A DNA stretch of 17,867 nucleotides from NCBI GenBank assembly GCA_035504095.1, contig DATJSN010000030.1, positions 1 through 17,867 of the forward strand, given 5' to 3'. Source of the stretch: DATJSN01 sp035504095 (GTDB lineage Bacteria; Planctomycetota; Phycisphaerae; WQYP01). The notes beneath the pieces are model-generated. The model was given only the letters and a program-made list of their open reading frames with translations. It ran no database searches and had not been told where the DNA came from. Positions 5,929-12,407 of this stretch are shown here, piece by piece (within the stretch, counting starts at the first letter, position 1; each line of letters starts with the position of its first letter). The translations under genes were made by a program, and so were the position numbers.

Positions 5929-7116
5929 TTAGCTCTTAACTCGTGCGTCTGCGGGCATTTCGATGGTCCGCATCTGGCCGTCGACGATGCGCAGCGAATC
6001 GAGAAAACCCTGCACCATATTTTCCAGCGTGTATTTTTCCAAGACCGTTTGCAGGGCCGCGGCGCTCAGGCGGGCGCGGAGAGAAGAATCGTCCAAAAGC
6101 AACAGCAATTTTTCAACCATATCATGAACATCCAGGTGATGGTACAAAAGTCCGTTGACCTTGTCCTGCAGCGCTTCAACTTCGGGGTTTTGGGCTTCGG
6201 TTTTATTGCTGATGACCGCCGGCACGCCGTAGCCAAAAGCGTGCAGCATGCTTAAGCCGACGTTGTCCGGGTAGCAGAACGCCGTGGAAGAAAGCATCCA
6301 GGGGGCGAGCTGGTTTTCGTCGTGAATAGCGCCGGTAAAGATGACGTGTTTGGACTGGCCGAGTTGTTCTGTGATGTGTTCAAGCCGGTTACGGTCCGAT
6401 CCATTACCGACGATCACAACCTTGGCGTACGGATGCATTTTACGCAGCGCGGGGAGGGCTTTAATGATCAGATCGGTCCGATTGGCCGGCTCCAGGCGGG
6501 AGACAAACACGATAGTCGCCGCCGGGTTCAAAACATGTTGCCGCTGGAATTCCTTCAGGCCGTCGGGGTCGTTAAGCCATGCCTGGCGCGCCGCCTGGAT
6601 GGGTCGCTGATCCAGGGCGTTCTGGGCCACAAACACCTGCGAACGCGAGTAGCCGGCCTCGTTGATCAATTTTTCGGCAATGGTGCGCGTGTAGAGCAGC
6701 ACGGCGTCGGCGCGACGGCCGAAGCGGTTGCGCAGCGAATCATTGAATCCCCTGCGCCAGCGCGAATAGCCGTGCCCCCAGAGAATTATCGGTATATCCT
6801 GTTCGCGCGCCGCCCGCAGGTGGCGCGGCAGATCAATGTAATGCATGTCCCATGATAAATAGACCACGTCATAGCGCCGAGAATTAACCGCTTCCCAGCG
6901 CATGGACTGCCAGCGGAGTTCGTAGCCGCGCAGGGTGCGGATGGTTTTGACCGGCGCGGCAAGGGCACGGAAATGTTCGCCCTGAAAAACGGATTCCAGG
7001 CTTCCCTCGCTTTGACCGGCATATACGGTGAGCTCGATTTCCGGCTGAGCGCCGAGTAATTCAAAAAGAGGCAGGCGATAGCGGGGTAAAACAGGCTGAC
7101 AGATGGCGACGCGCAA
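5929..7116 (-). CDS. GT4-like glycosyltransferase (GT-B fold)
   Basis: This 395-aa protein starts at TTG 7116 (MRVAICQPVLPRYRLPLFEL), with a clear AGAGGG Shine-Dalgarno site six bases upstream. The N-terminal half has the acceptor-side Rossmann pattern (RVAICQPVLPRYR, YDVVYLSWD, IPIILWGHG); the C-terminal half has the GT-B donor pattern (ATIVFVSRLEPANRTDLIIK at 200-219, AKVVIVGNGSDRNRLE at 231-246, HVIFTGAIHDENQLAPWM). The usual E-x7-E donor motif appears as D284-x7-H292 in PDNVGLSMLHAFGYGVPAVI, so both glutamates are substituted; related 'GLSxxHAFxYGxPV' transferases keep the fold. It probably transfers a nucleotide-sugar residue to a lipid or polysaccharide at the cytoplasmic face of the inner membrane. 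The donor and acceptor cannot be read from sequence. Confidence 0.85.
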   Translation of the reverse strand: MRVAICQPVLPRYRLPLFELLGAQPEIELTVYAGQSEGSLESVFQGEHFRALAAPVKTIRTLRGYELRWQSMRWEAVNSRRYDVVYLSWDMHYIDLPRHLRAAREQDIPIILWGHGYSRWRRGFNDSLRNRFGRRADAVLLYTRTIAEKLINEAGYSRSQVFVAQNALDQRPIQAARQAWLNDPDGLKEFQRQHVLNPAATIVFVSRLEPANRTDLIIKALPALRKMHPYAKVVIVGNGSDRNRLEHITEQLGQSKHVIFTGAIHDENQLAPWMLSSTAFCYPDNVGLSMLHAFGYGVPAVISNKTEAQNPEVEALQDKVNGLLYHHLDVHDMVEKLLLLLDDSSLRARLSAAALQTVLEKYTLENMVQGFLDSLRIVDGQMRTIEMPADARVKS

Positions 7117-7224
7117 TAAAGGCCCTCTAAACGTGGGTCAAGAGTGTTCATTTTAGTTGGGCTGGAAAGGGAACGCAAAAAGGGCGGCGGAGCCACAGTT
7201 TTCAGATGTCAGATTACAATTTTC

Positions 7225-7248
7225 AAAAACCCGGCAAGAAATGCCGGG
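7225..7248 (-). terminator. Intrinsic-terminator-like hairpin upstream of the glycosyltransferase gene
   Basis: CCCGGCA (7230-7236) pairs perfectly with TGCCGGG (7242-7248) over a five-base loop; on the minus strand the stem is followed at once by TTTTT (7229-7225). This is a good rho-independent terminator for minus-strand transcription. On the plus strand only a poor T-stretch follows (GCTTT). It stands about 110 bp upstream of the glycosyltransferase start, so it either blocks antisense read-through from the aminotransferase region or acts as a leader attenuator. Confidence 0.6.
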
Positions 7249-7330
7249 GCTTTGATACTATTCCCTATGAGGGCTGGATGGCATAGACTATTTGACCCTG
7301 CACATATTTTGCAGGATGGGAACCGGACAA

Positions 7331-8269
7331 ATGGAAAAACTGATCTGGATTGACGGAGAGCTGGTAAAGCGTCAGGACGCTCGCCTGAACGTTTTTGACC
7401 ACGGGCTTTTGTATGGCGATGGCGTATTTGAGGGAATCCGCCAGTACAACGAGCGGGTTTTCCGCGAACAGGATCATCTACAGCGTCTTATGGATTCGGC
7501 GCATGCCATACGACTGAACGTGCCATACACGTCGGAGCAGATTTCCCAGGCCATGGCAAAAACGCTCCAGGCCAATGGCCTTAAGGACAGCTATATTCGG
7601 CTTTTAATCACGCGCGGCATCGGGCCGTTGGGCGTTTCGCCGGTGGGGTGCAAGCAGCCGTCGATGATCATCATCGCCGATGCCATCGAGCTTTATCCGG
7701 CGGAGTTATACCATTCGGGCATGGCGATCATCATCGCCAAAACGATTCGTACGCCATCCGCGGCGCTGCCGGCGCGCGTTAAAAGCCTGAATTACCTGAA
7801 TAATATTATGGCCAAGTGGGAAGCCATCGAAGCCGGCGTGTCCGAAGCGGTGATGAGGAACCACAAAGGATTTATCTGCGAATGCACCGCAGTCAATATT
7901 TTTATTGTCAAAAACGGGGAACTTCTTACGCCGCCGGACGACAGCGACATTCTGCTGGGGATCACACGCGCCGTGGTGATTGAGCTAGCGCAGGTGGCGG
8001 GAATAAAGGTGCGTAAACAAAACATCACGCCTGAGGATCTGCTGGCCGCGGATGAATGTTTCCTTACCGGCACCGGGGCGGAAGTGGTGCCGGTGACCAG
8101 CGTGGACAAGCAAAAAATCGGCGGCGGAAAGGTCGGGCCGGTGACGCAACAGCTTATGGAAGCCTTCCACCAATACGCCCGGGAGACCGAGGCGCGAACG
8201 TCTAAAAATTCAGGCTCAGGCGCACAAGTCCCACCAGTGCATCAGGATATACTCCGCCGCCGGTGTTAA
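7331..8269 (+). CDS. ilvE: Branched-chain amino acid aminotransferase (class IV PLP enzyme)
   Basis: The enzyme interconverts Val/Leu/Ile and their 2-oxo acids with glutamate/2-oxoglutarate in the cytoplasm. The 312-aa product (start ATG 7331, MEKLIWIDGELVKRQDARLN; GGGA about nine bases upstream) shows the class IV signature: NVFDHGLLYGDGVFEGIR (20-37), the PLP-binding lysine K151 in ARVKSLNYLNNIMAK, E184 in GFICECTAVNIF, and DECFLTGTGAEVVPV, an IlvE-type sequence. TTG 7292 and ATG 7316 are upstream in frame, but neither has a well-placed ribosome site. The core ends near QYARETEA; about the last 20 residues (TSKNSGSGAQVPPVHQDILR onward) are encoded antisense to the end of the convergent porin gene and look like read-through sequence. 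A D-amino-acid or 4-amino-4-deoxychorismate role is less likely. Confidence 0.9.
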   Translation: MEKLIWIDGELVKRQDARLNVFDHGLLYGDGVFEGIRQYNERVFREQDHLQRLMDSAHAIRLNVPYTSEQISQAMAKTLQANGLKDSYIRLLITRGIGPLGVSPVGCKQPSMIIIADAIELYPAELYHSGMAIIIAKTIRTPSAALPARVKSLNYLNNIMAKWEAIEAGVSEAVMRNHKGFICECTAVNIFIVKNGELLTPPDDSDILLGITRAVVIELAQVAGIKVRKQNITPEDLLAADECFLTGTGAEVVPVTSVDKQKIGGGKVGPVTQQLMEAFHQYARETEARTSKNSGSGAQVPPVHQDILRRRC

Positions 8270-9485
8270 CGAAATATTGCAGATCAGGCTGAACGGTAAT
8301 GCCATGACCCAGATTGAGGGCGTAAAAACCTTCCAGCGCCAATTCATATGGTTTGGGCAGATCGGCCTGCGAACTCACGTGCGCCCAGTCATATCCAAAA
8401 CCCACCTGATCGTTTGGTCGCGTCGGCACAAGGCCTGTTCCCAATAGACCGCCCAGCGACGAATAATCGATGGCGCTTACATTCCGATCACCGGCGGACA
8501 GAACTTCGAACGCGGCGATGCTCTGGTTCTGGGCGTTATTCCACAACGTTTGATCAATATAGATATACCCACTTCCTGCTCCGGACTGCGTGGATCCGTT
8601 GAGCGTGGGAAGATCTCCCGTGCGCCATGAGTAGCCGCCGGCCAACACGCCAGGCAGGCTGTTATTAATCTGCCAGTTGTAATCGGCTTCACCGATCAAA
8701 AATGTGCCCGCCGGTAGATTGGCCGGTTCAAGCGTGTTCCAGACCGCGTCGAACGCCGAGGGATACATTCGGTCGAAGTAATAAGCGCCAAATTTCAACG
8801 TCAGCGGCGGAGGACTGCCGCCCGGAGGCGTGGGAAACAGAACGGCGACGATTCCTGGCGCCGAATTGGGATACAGACTCGAACCAATAATGGTGGGAAA
8901 CGCCGTCGGTGACGAATTGATGAACATCCCAGCATCAGGCGGATTGCTGAAAAAATCGATCGCATCCTGTCGGCCCACGCGAAGCTGAAGAAGCGGCGAC
9001 TGCTGGTTGCCGAGAAACTGATTGTAATAAAGTTCATACACTTCGCTAAAGCGCGGAGCGTCGTTATTGTCAAAGGGCTGCAGCGAACCGACTTGAGTGA
9101 CGCTGCCATTCTGGCCGAAAAACCCTTCATAGCTCGCATAAAATGTGCCGCCCTGCAAACCAAAGAGCTGATTCAAATCGAAGCTGACGTTAAGGTTCAG
9201 CAGCGTTCGATAGGCGGAAGTTGAAGTCGACCTGCCTCCGGAGAAACACCACGACCCGTCAGTATCCAGGAAGCCGCCGAAGGTGATGCCGGCGTTTTGC
9301 AACTGGGGTCTCAGGCCGAACCAGTCGCCGGTGAGGTTATTGGAATAATCCGGTGTTGAAGCGCCGGATGCGGATGCAGACGTTGCCGCGGCAGTGGTTG
9401 CCGGCGCTGTGGTTGTGTCGTCGGCGGACAAAGTCTGTACAAAAGCCGGGGGCGGTGTCTGTTCGGCGGCTGCGGAGTAGTCCAT
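8202..9485 (-). CDS. OprB-family carbohydrate-selective porin, no signal peptide visible
   Basis: This 427-aa outer-membrane beta-barrel protein resembles OprB porins, which carry sugars across the outer membrane. After an Ala/Thr/Ser/Pro-rich stretch (about 5-45) comes the family motif NLTGDWFGLRPQLQNAGITF, then alternating amphipathic strands (FYASYEGFFG, LQLRVGRQDAID, FGAYYFDRMYP), and an ending LVGLVRLSLNF with the terminal Phe typical of barrel proteins sorted by BAM. Start ATG 9485 has an excellent GGAAAGGAA ribosome site, with an in-frame TAA 15 bases upstream of it. The odd point is the N-terminus, MDYSAAAEQTPPPAFVQ: it reads like a mature protein, and no hydrophobic signal peptide exists in any upstream frame. 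The 3' end overlaps the convergent aminotransferase by 68 bp. Confidence 0.85.
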   Translation of the reverse strand: MDYSAAAEQTPPPAFVQTLSADDTTTAPATTAAATSASASGASTPDYSNNLTGDWFGLRPQLQNAGITFGGFLDTDGSWCFSGGRSTSTSAYRTLLNLNVSFDLNQLFGLQGGTFYASYEGFFGQNGSVTQVGSLQPFDNNDAPRFSEVYELYYNQFLGNQQSPLLQLRVGRQDAIDFFSNPPDAGMFINSSPTAFPTIIGSSLYPNSAPGIVAVLFPTPPGGSPPPLTLKFGAYYFDRMYPSAFDAVWNTLEPANLPAGTFLIGEADYNWQINNSLPGVLAGGYSWRTGDLPTLNGSTQSGAGSGYIYIDQTLWNNAQNQSIAAFEVLSAGDRNVSAIDYSSLGGLLGTGLVPTRPNDQVGFGYDWAHVSSQADLPKPYELALEGFYALNLGHGITVQPDLQYFVNTGGGVYPDALVGLVRLSLNF

Positions 9486-9539
9486 GTTAATTTCCTTTCC
9501 TTAAGAATCGGCGCCTTGACGAAGGGGCCAACGGCCAAT

Positions 9540-9568
9540 GTTATACTTTGTTATACTTGTGGTTGCAA
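9540..9568 (-). promoter_or_regulatory. Promoter of the porin gene
   Basis: On the minus strand TTGCAA (9563-9568) is followed after exactly 17 bp by TATAAC (9540-9545), a strong sigma70-type pair. A second TATAAC (9550-9555) lies within the spacer, 10 bp away. Transcription would begin near 9533 and give a leader of about 48 bases. Confidence 0.6.
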
Positions 9569-9659
9569 GCCCACTTTTCCAAAGCGCGATTGTTAACAGA
9601 GCGTAGGTGACCGAGAACACACGACTACGAAACGCGATAGCGGAATATAGCAAGGCGGT

Positions 9660-9854
9660 TTATTTACCCTGGCAACCATTTTTGCTGCTGCAGCTATTTG
9701 GTTCTGTTGTCGGCGCCGTAGTCGCTATGGCATGCGCCGAGATACCCGCGATGCTGGAGGCTTGAGCTGGTTTAACCGTGGCTCCTGCGACAAGACCGCC
9801 AATGGCGGCGGCGGTTAAAATCGCAACACTTTTAGATCTGATAGACTGGGTCAT
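9660..9854 (-). CDS. Small secreted protein with C-terminal Cys/Lys/Gly motif
   Basis: This 64-aa product has a clear signal peptide (MTQSIRSKSVAILTAAAIGG, continuing LVAGATVKPAQA; likely cleavage after A32), leaving a mature peptide of about 32 residues. It is Ala/Thr-rich and ends NSCSSKNGCQGK, with Cys55 and Cys61 and no others. ATG 9854 has an AAGGTG ribosome site six bases upstream. The tail recalls one unit of the 'CKGxNSCKGKG' repeats in small exported metal-stress proteins of the BufA2 type, which are modified by MNIO/DUF692 enzymes; no such enzyme is in the window, so that link is a guess. It sits between a porin and an iron permease, divergent from the permease. Family not established. 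Confidence 0.6.
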   Translation of the reverse strand: MTQSIRSKSVAILTAAAIGGLVAGATVKPAQASSIAGISAHAIATTAPTTEPNSCSSKNGCQGK

Positions 9855-9886
9855 GGTAACACCTTCGAGTACGTTAAAAATGTGGT

Positions 9887-9916
9887 CATATATTTACACT
9901 GGGGGGGTAATTGCAA
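9887..9916 (-). promoter_or_regulatory. Candidate promoter of the small secreted protein gene
   Basis: On the minus strand TTGCAA (9911-9916) is followed after 18 bp by TATATG (9887-9892); with 17 bp the box would be ATATAT. A second possible pair lies further upstream, with a perfect TTGACA near 9958-9963 and TATGAA 16 bp on. Neither can be preferred from sequence alone. Confidence 0.35.
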
Positions 9917-10065
9917 GTTAAGCCCCTGAGCGCAATTTCATATGTCATATTATTTTTTTGTCAAGTCTATTCAAAGCATCTTTAATGGTGGTTACCACAA
10001 AAAATATTCTCAAAACGTTGTTCTATTAGGCCATTTTCTTCGTTTTAACCATAGGTATGACATGC

Positions 10066-10131
10066 TAAACTAGTTGAGACTGGGTTTCAAGACAGCAGCT
10101 ACTTGACACTGAGTCTCAACGCCGGTAGCCT
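10066..10131 (+). promoter_or_regulatory. Control region of the iron permease with two Fur-like boxes
   Basis: The 343-bp gap 9855-10197 has no gene; this is its main structure. Box 1, TTGAGACTGGGTTTCAA (10074-10090), and box 2, TTGACACTGAGTCTCAA (10103-10119), are 17-bp inverted repeats of the 7-1-7 type (TGAGACT-N-AGTCTCA), with centres 29 bp apart. Box 1 lies just after an extended -10 candidate (TGC TAAACT, -10 at 10066-10071). Box 2 contains a perfect -35 TTGACA (10103-10108), 17 bp before a weak TAGCCT (10126-10131). The geometry and the iron-permease target suggest Fur-type repression (inference). Confidence 0.55.
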
Positions 10132-10197
10132 AAATCTGGTTTGAAATGATTATCTTCCGACGGATGTTTTCGGTAAAAAGAAGAAGGAGCTACCCTG

Positions 10198-11361
10198 ATG
10201 CTTGCCAAAAGTAGTTCTTTGCCCAACACCTTCGATCAGAGTCTGGCTGCTGTTCATGATACTATTCCGCTTCGGAATATGAAGAAGAACGTAAAAACTT
10301 TTATATATGCTTTGGCTATCGCCGCCGCTCTGCTTATCCTGGGCATTCTGGTCTGGCAGGGCGTTACTGCCGCCGGCAACCCGCCTGATCCAAATGATCC
10401 AGCCTCCAAGTCGCTCAACCCGATCTCCGTGATGATCAACGCCGGCATCCTGGTTTTTCGCGAGGGCCTGGAAGCCATCCTGGTGCTTGCGGCACTGACC
10501 GCCGGCATCATGCGTACGAATCGCAATTACTGGAAACCGGTGGCGATTGGGTCAAGTATTTCCTTCCTGGCCACCGTAGTTACTTACTTTTCAATGGTGG
10601 CGATTCTTGCCGACATCAACGCCAACAACAGCGCCGATGCGCTGAACATTCAGGCGGCCACCGGACTGCTGGCTGTGGTGGTGCTGATGGTGATCATGAA
10701 CTGGTTCTTTCATAAAATTTACTGGACCGGCTGGATTTCTCATCACAATCGGAAGCAGCGCGATCTGACGCAAACCGTCGGCAACACCAAAATGGGAATT
10801 TACTGGGGTCTGGTGACCATTGGCTTCACTTCGGTTTATCGTGAAGGATTTGAAGTGGCGATTATGCTTCAATCGTGGCGGCTGCGGGCGCACGATCATC
10901 CCGGCGTAGTTCTGGCGGGCGTAGTGATCGGCCTGAGCCTGACGGCAGTAGTCGCCTTTCTGACTTTTGTGGCTCACTACCGTTTGCCGTATCGGAAAAT
11001 GCTGATCCTTACCGGCGTGATGATCAGCGGCACGATGCTGGTCATGGTGGGCGAGAGCATCTACGAAATGCAACAAGCCAACTGGATTCCAACACACGAC
11101 ATCGGCGGCGCTTTACCGGCTTCTTTGAGTTGGCTCAATAATACAAGCTGGTTTAATGGTAATAATGGCAACGGCTGGATCGGTAACTGGTTCGCCACAT
11201 ACCCGAATTGGGAAGGTTTGTTGACGCAATTAGGCGCGGCCCTTTTTGTCGGGGGCACTTATTTCATATCACAATATTTCCGCGTATGGCGTCCGGCAAA
11301 ACTGGCGGCAATCGAAGCAAGGCAAGAGCATCAAGTGCAGCAGGAAACTTCCGGAGTCTGA
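10198..11361 (+). CDS. FTR1-family high-affinity iron permease
   Basis: This 387-aa integral membrane protein belongs to the FTR1/EfeU family, which imports iron across the inner membrane, generally Fe3+ coupled to ferroxidation or periplasmic delivery. Both family motifs are present: R-E-G-L-E at 88-92 (AGILVFREGLEAILVLAALT) and R-E-G-F-E at 215-219 (TSVYREGFEVAIML). About seven hydrophobic segments are visible, the first at 33-57. The start at ATG 10198 is set by GGAG eight bases upstream; ATG 10282 (MKKNVKTF) is the alternative and would drop a 27-residue polar leader. No EfeO/EfeB-like partner, cupredoxin or ferroxidase is adjacent. Two Fur-like boxes precede the gene, so iron-dependent repression is likely. 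The loop SWFNGNNGNGWIGNW (about 317-331) is unusually Asn/Gly/Trp-rich. Confidence 0.92.
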   Translation: MLAKSSSLPNTFDQSLAAVHDTIPLRNMKKNVKTFIYALAIAAALLILGILVWQGVTAAGNPPDPNDPASKSLNPISVMINAGILVFREGLEAILVLAALTAGIMRTNRNYWKPVAIGSSISFLATVVTYFSMVAILADINANNSADALNIQAATGLLAVVVLMVIMNWFFHKIYWTGWISHHNRKQRDLTQTVGNTKMGIYWGLVTIGFTSVYREGFEVAIMLQSWRLRAHDHPGVVLAGVVIGLSLTAVVAFLTFVAHYRLPYRKMLILTGVMISGTMLVMVGESIYEMQQANWIPTHDIGGALPASLSWLNNTSWFNGNNGNGWIGNWFATYPNWEGLLTQLGAALFVGGTYFISQYFRVWRPAKLAAIEARQEHQVQQETSGV

Positions 11362-11412
11362 TCTCGGCAATTTCTCCAAAAGCTAATAAAAAATCTTGAT
11401 TAGTGGGGCGGT

Positions 11413-11427
11413 GTGAATAATATTCAC
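11413..11427. promoter_or_regulatory. Perfect palindrome over the start region of the 211-aa protein gene (candidate operator)
   Basis: GTGAATAATATTCAC is a perfect 7-1-7 inverted repeat; allowing one mismatch it extends to 11410-11430. It contains a -10-like TAATAT (11418-11423), 16 bp after TTGATT (11396-11401), so transcription would start near 11430, only two bases before ATG 11432. No T-run follows, so it is not a terminator. A repressor site is the simplest reading. Confidence 0.45.
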
Positions 11428-11431
11428 GCCT

Positions 11432-12067
11432 ATGTTACGCGCTTCATCTGTTTATGCGGTTGCACTGCCGGCGCCTAAAGGCGCTGGACACAAAGTTCCT
11501 TTGGCCATCAGAGTGGTGGAACTTTCCAACGACACCGTGATCGTCACGATTTTGCTGGGAGAAAGTGGCAAACGCGCCGCGTCAAAAAGCGGCTGGCGAA
11601 CTCTTGTTTTCCAGATTTCACCGGCGGGAAAGGCTGATTTATGGAAGCCGGGAAAAGATTATCCCACCGGCGCGATCTGGTACGCCGACGGAGAGGATAA
11701 TCTTTATGGTTTTGATTCGCTGGCGCCGGAGTGGATTTATGTTTGCCGTCCGGATGGTCAACACGTCGCCACACTCCTGGCGCCCATGTTATTAAAGAAT
11801 CCAATTACTCCAGCAGTATTTGCGGTGCGGGATAAACTGGCCGGATTCGCCGCGCCGGATCGGGCGCTGAGCGTTGCGAGCCTGGCGGAACTCAGGCAGG
11901 CGGCGACGGAAACGCGGAAATCGGGCGGCGGGCCGCGGATAAAATCCCGGCTTCTGGGCAGCGAGATCCGGTCGCTTAAACTGCCTTATATCGTCCGGCA
12001 GCATGGGTTGCGACATACCTATCGACTGCACCAAAACAGCAAAGGCCTGATCCTGACGCGCGAGTGA
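11432..12067 (+). CDS. Protein of unknown function, 211 aa
   Basis: No family is recognised. The start is ATG 11432: an in-frame TGA lies 18 bases upstream, and no Shine-Dalgarno sequence is present, which suggests a leaderless message. The product is soluble and basic (MLRASSVYAVALPAPKGAGH), with no signal peptide or membrane span. Its N-terminal half is beta-rich with aromatic patches (SGWRTLVFQISPAGKADLWK, GAIWYADGEDNLYGFDS, EWIYVCRPDGQHVATL), possibly a small beta-sandwich or propeller-like fold. The C-terminal part is helical and strongly basic (LAELRQAATETRKSGGGPRI, IVRQHGLRHTYRLHQ), which could bind nucleic acid (inference). It lies 70 bp after the iron permease and 109 bp before a toxin-antitoxin pair, and shows no functional link to either. 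Confidence 0.65.
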   Translation: MLRASSVYAVALPAPKGAGHKVPLAIRVVELSNDTVIVTILLGESGKRAASKSGWRTLVFQISPAGKADLWKPGKDYPTGAIWYADGEDNLYGFDSLAPEWIYVCRPDGQHVATLLAPMLLKNPITPAVFAVRDKLAGFAAPDRALSVASLAELRQAATETRKSGGGPRIKSRLLGSEIRSLKLPYIVRQHGLRHTYRLHQNSKGLILTRE

Positions 12068-12117
12068 TTTATCATCACGCCAGAAACGGCGCATAAATAA
12101 ACTTAAAAAGGCATTAC

Positions 12118-12147
12118 TTGCAATTATGCTATCATTCTGCTATCATT
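12118..12147 (+). promoter_or_regulatory. Toxin-antitoxin promoter with direct-repeat operator
   Basis: TTGCAA (12118-12123) and TATCAT (12141-12146, five of six) are 17 bp apart. Two identical copies of TGCTATCATT (12127-12136 and 12138-12147) lie at an 11-bp period, one helical turn, and the second covers the -10 box. This suits autorepression by a ribbon-helix-helix antitoxin binding side by side. Confidence 0.55.
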
Positions 12148-12176
12148 GCTGTTGATTGCTGATCAGGAGATACGTC

Positions 12177-12407
12177 ATGCCCGATATTCTGATACGAGGA
12201 CTGGACAGAAAAATACTGCATCGTCTCAAGGACAAAGCTAAACGTAATGGTCGATCATTGCAAAAGGAAGCCAAAGACGCCCTGGAGCAGGCTGCGGGGC
12301 TTTCTTATGCCGAGTTTGCCGATCTTTCGCACCATTGGCAGCGAAAGCTGAACAACAGAAAATTCGCTGACAGCGCCCGACTTTTGCGCGAGGACCGAAG
12401 ACGGTGA
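12177..12407 (+). CDS. FitA/VapB-type ribbon-helix-helix antitoxin
   Basis: This 76-aa protein begins MPDILIRGLDRKILHRLKDK, with AGGAGA (12165-12170) correctly placed before ATG 12177; the in-frame TTG 12156 has no such site. The first 40 residues follow the FitA/Arc ribbon-helix-helix pattern: a beta strand (DILIRGLD), helix 1 (RKILHRLKDKAKRNG) and helix 2 (SLQKEAKDALEQAA). This part dimerises and binds operator DNA. The C-terminal part (SYAEFADLSHHWQRKLNNRK to the basic LREDRRR) would wrap and inhibit the toxin. It overlaps the toxin gene by four bases (GTGA), the usual antitoxin-first arrangement, and probably represses its own promoter through the direct repeats upstream. Confidence 0.85.
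   Translation: MPDILIRGLDRKILHRLKDKAKRNGRSLQKEAKDALEQAAGLSYAEFADLSHHWQRKLNNRKFADSARLLREDRRR

Noticed and set aside
5881..6255. A plus-strand 124-aa frame across the double hairpin and the glycosyltransferase end.
   Set aside because: It reads antisense to the glycosyltransferase and begins inside the repeat element; no family motif.
7144..7353. A 69-aa plus-strand frame between the glycosyltransferase and aminotransferase genes.
   Set aside because: It spans the hairpin and the start of ilvE in another frame, with no plausible protein features.
9988..9998. Palindrome GTGGTTACCAC in the gap upstream of the iron permease.
   Set aside because: An 11-bp palindrome is not rare by chance, and neither strand has a T-run after it; no promoter element aligns with it.
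10124..10194. Pairing of GGTAGC (10124-10129) with GCTACC (10189-10194) that would touch the ribosome site of the iron permease.
   Set aside because: Only six pairs over a 59-base loop, with no extension; too weak to call a riboswitch or thermosensor.
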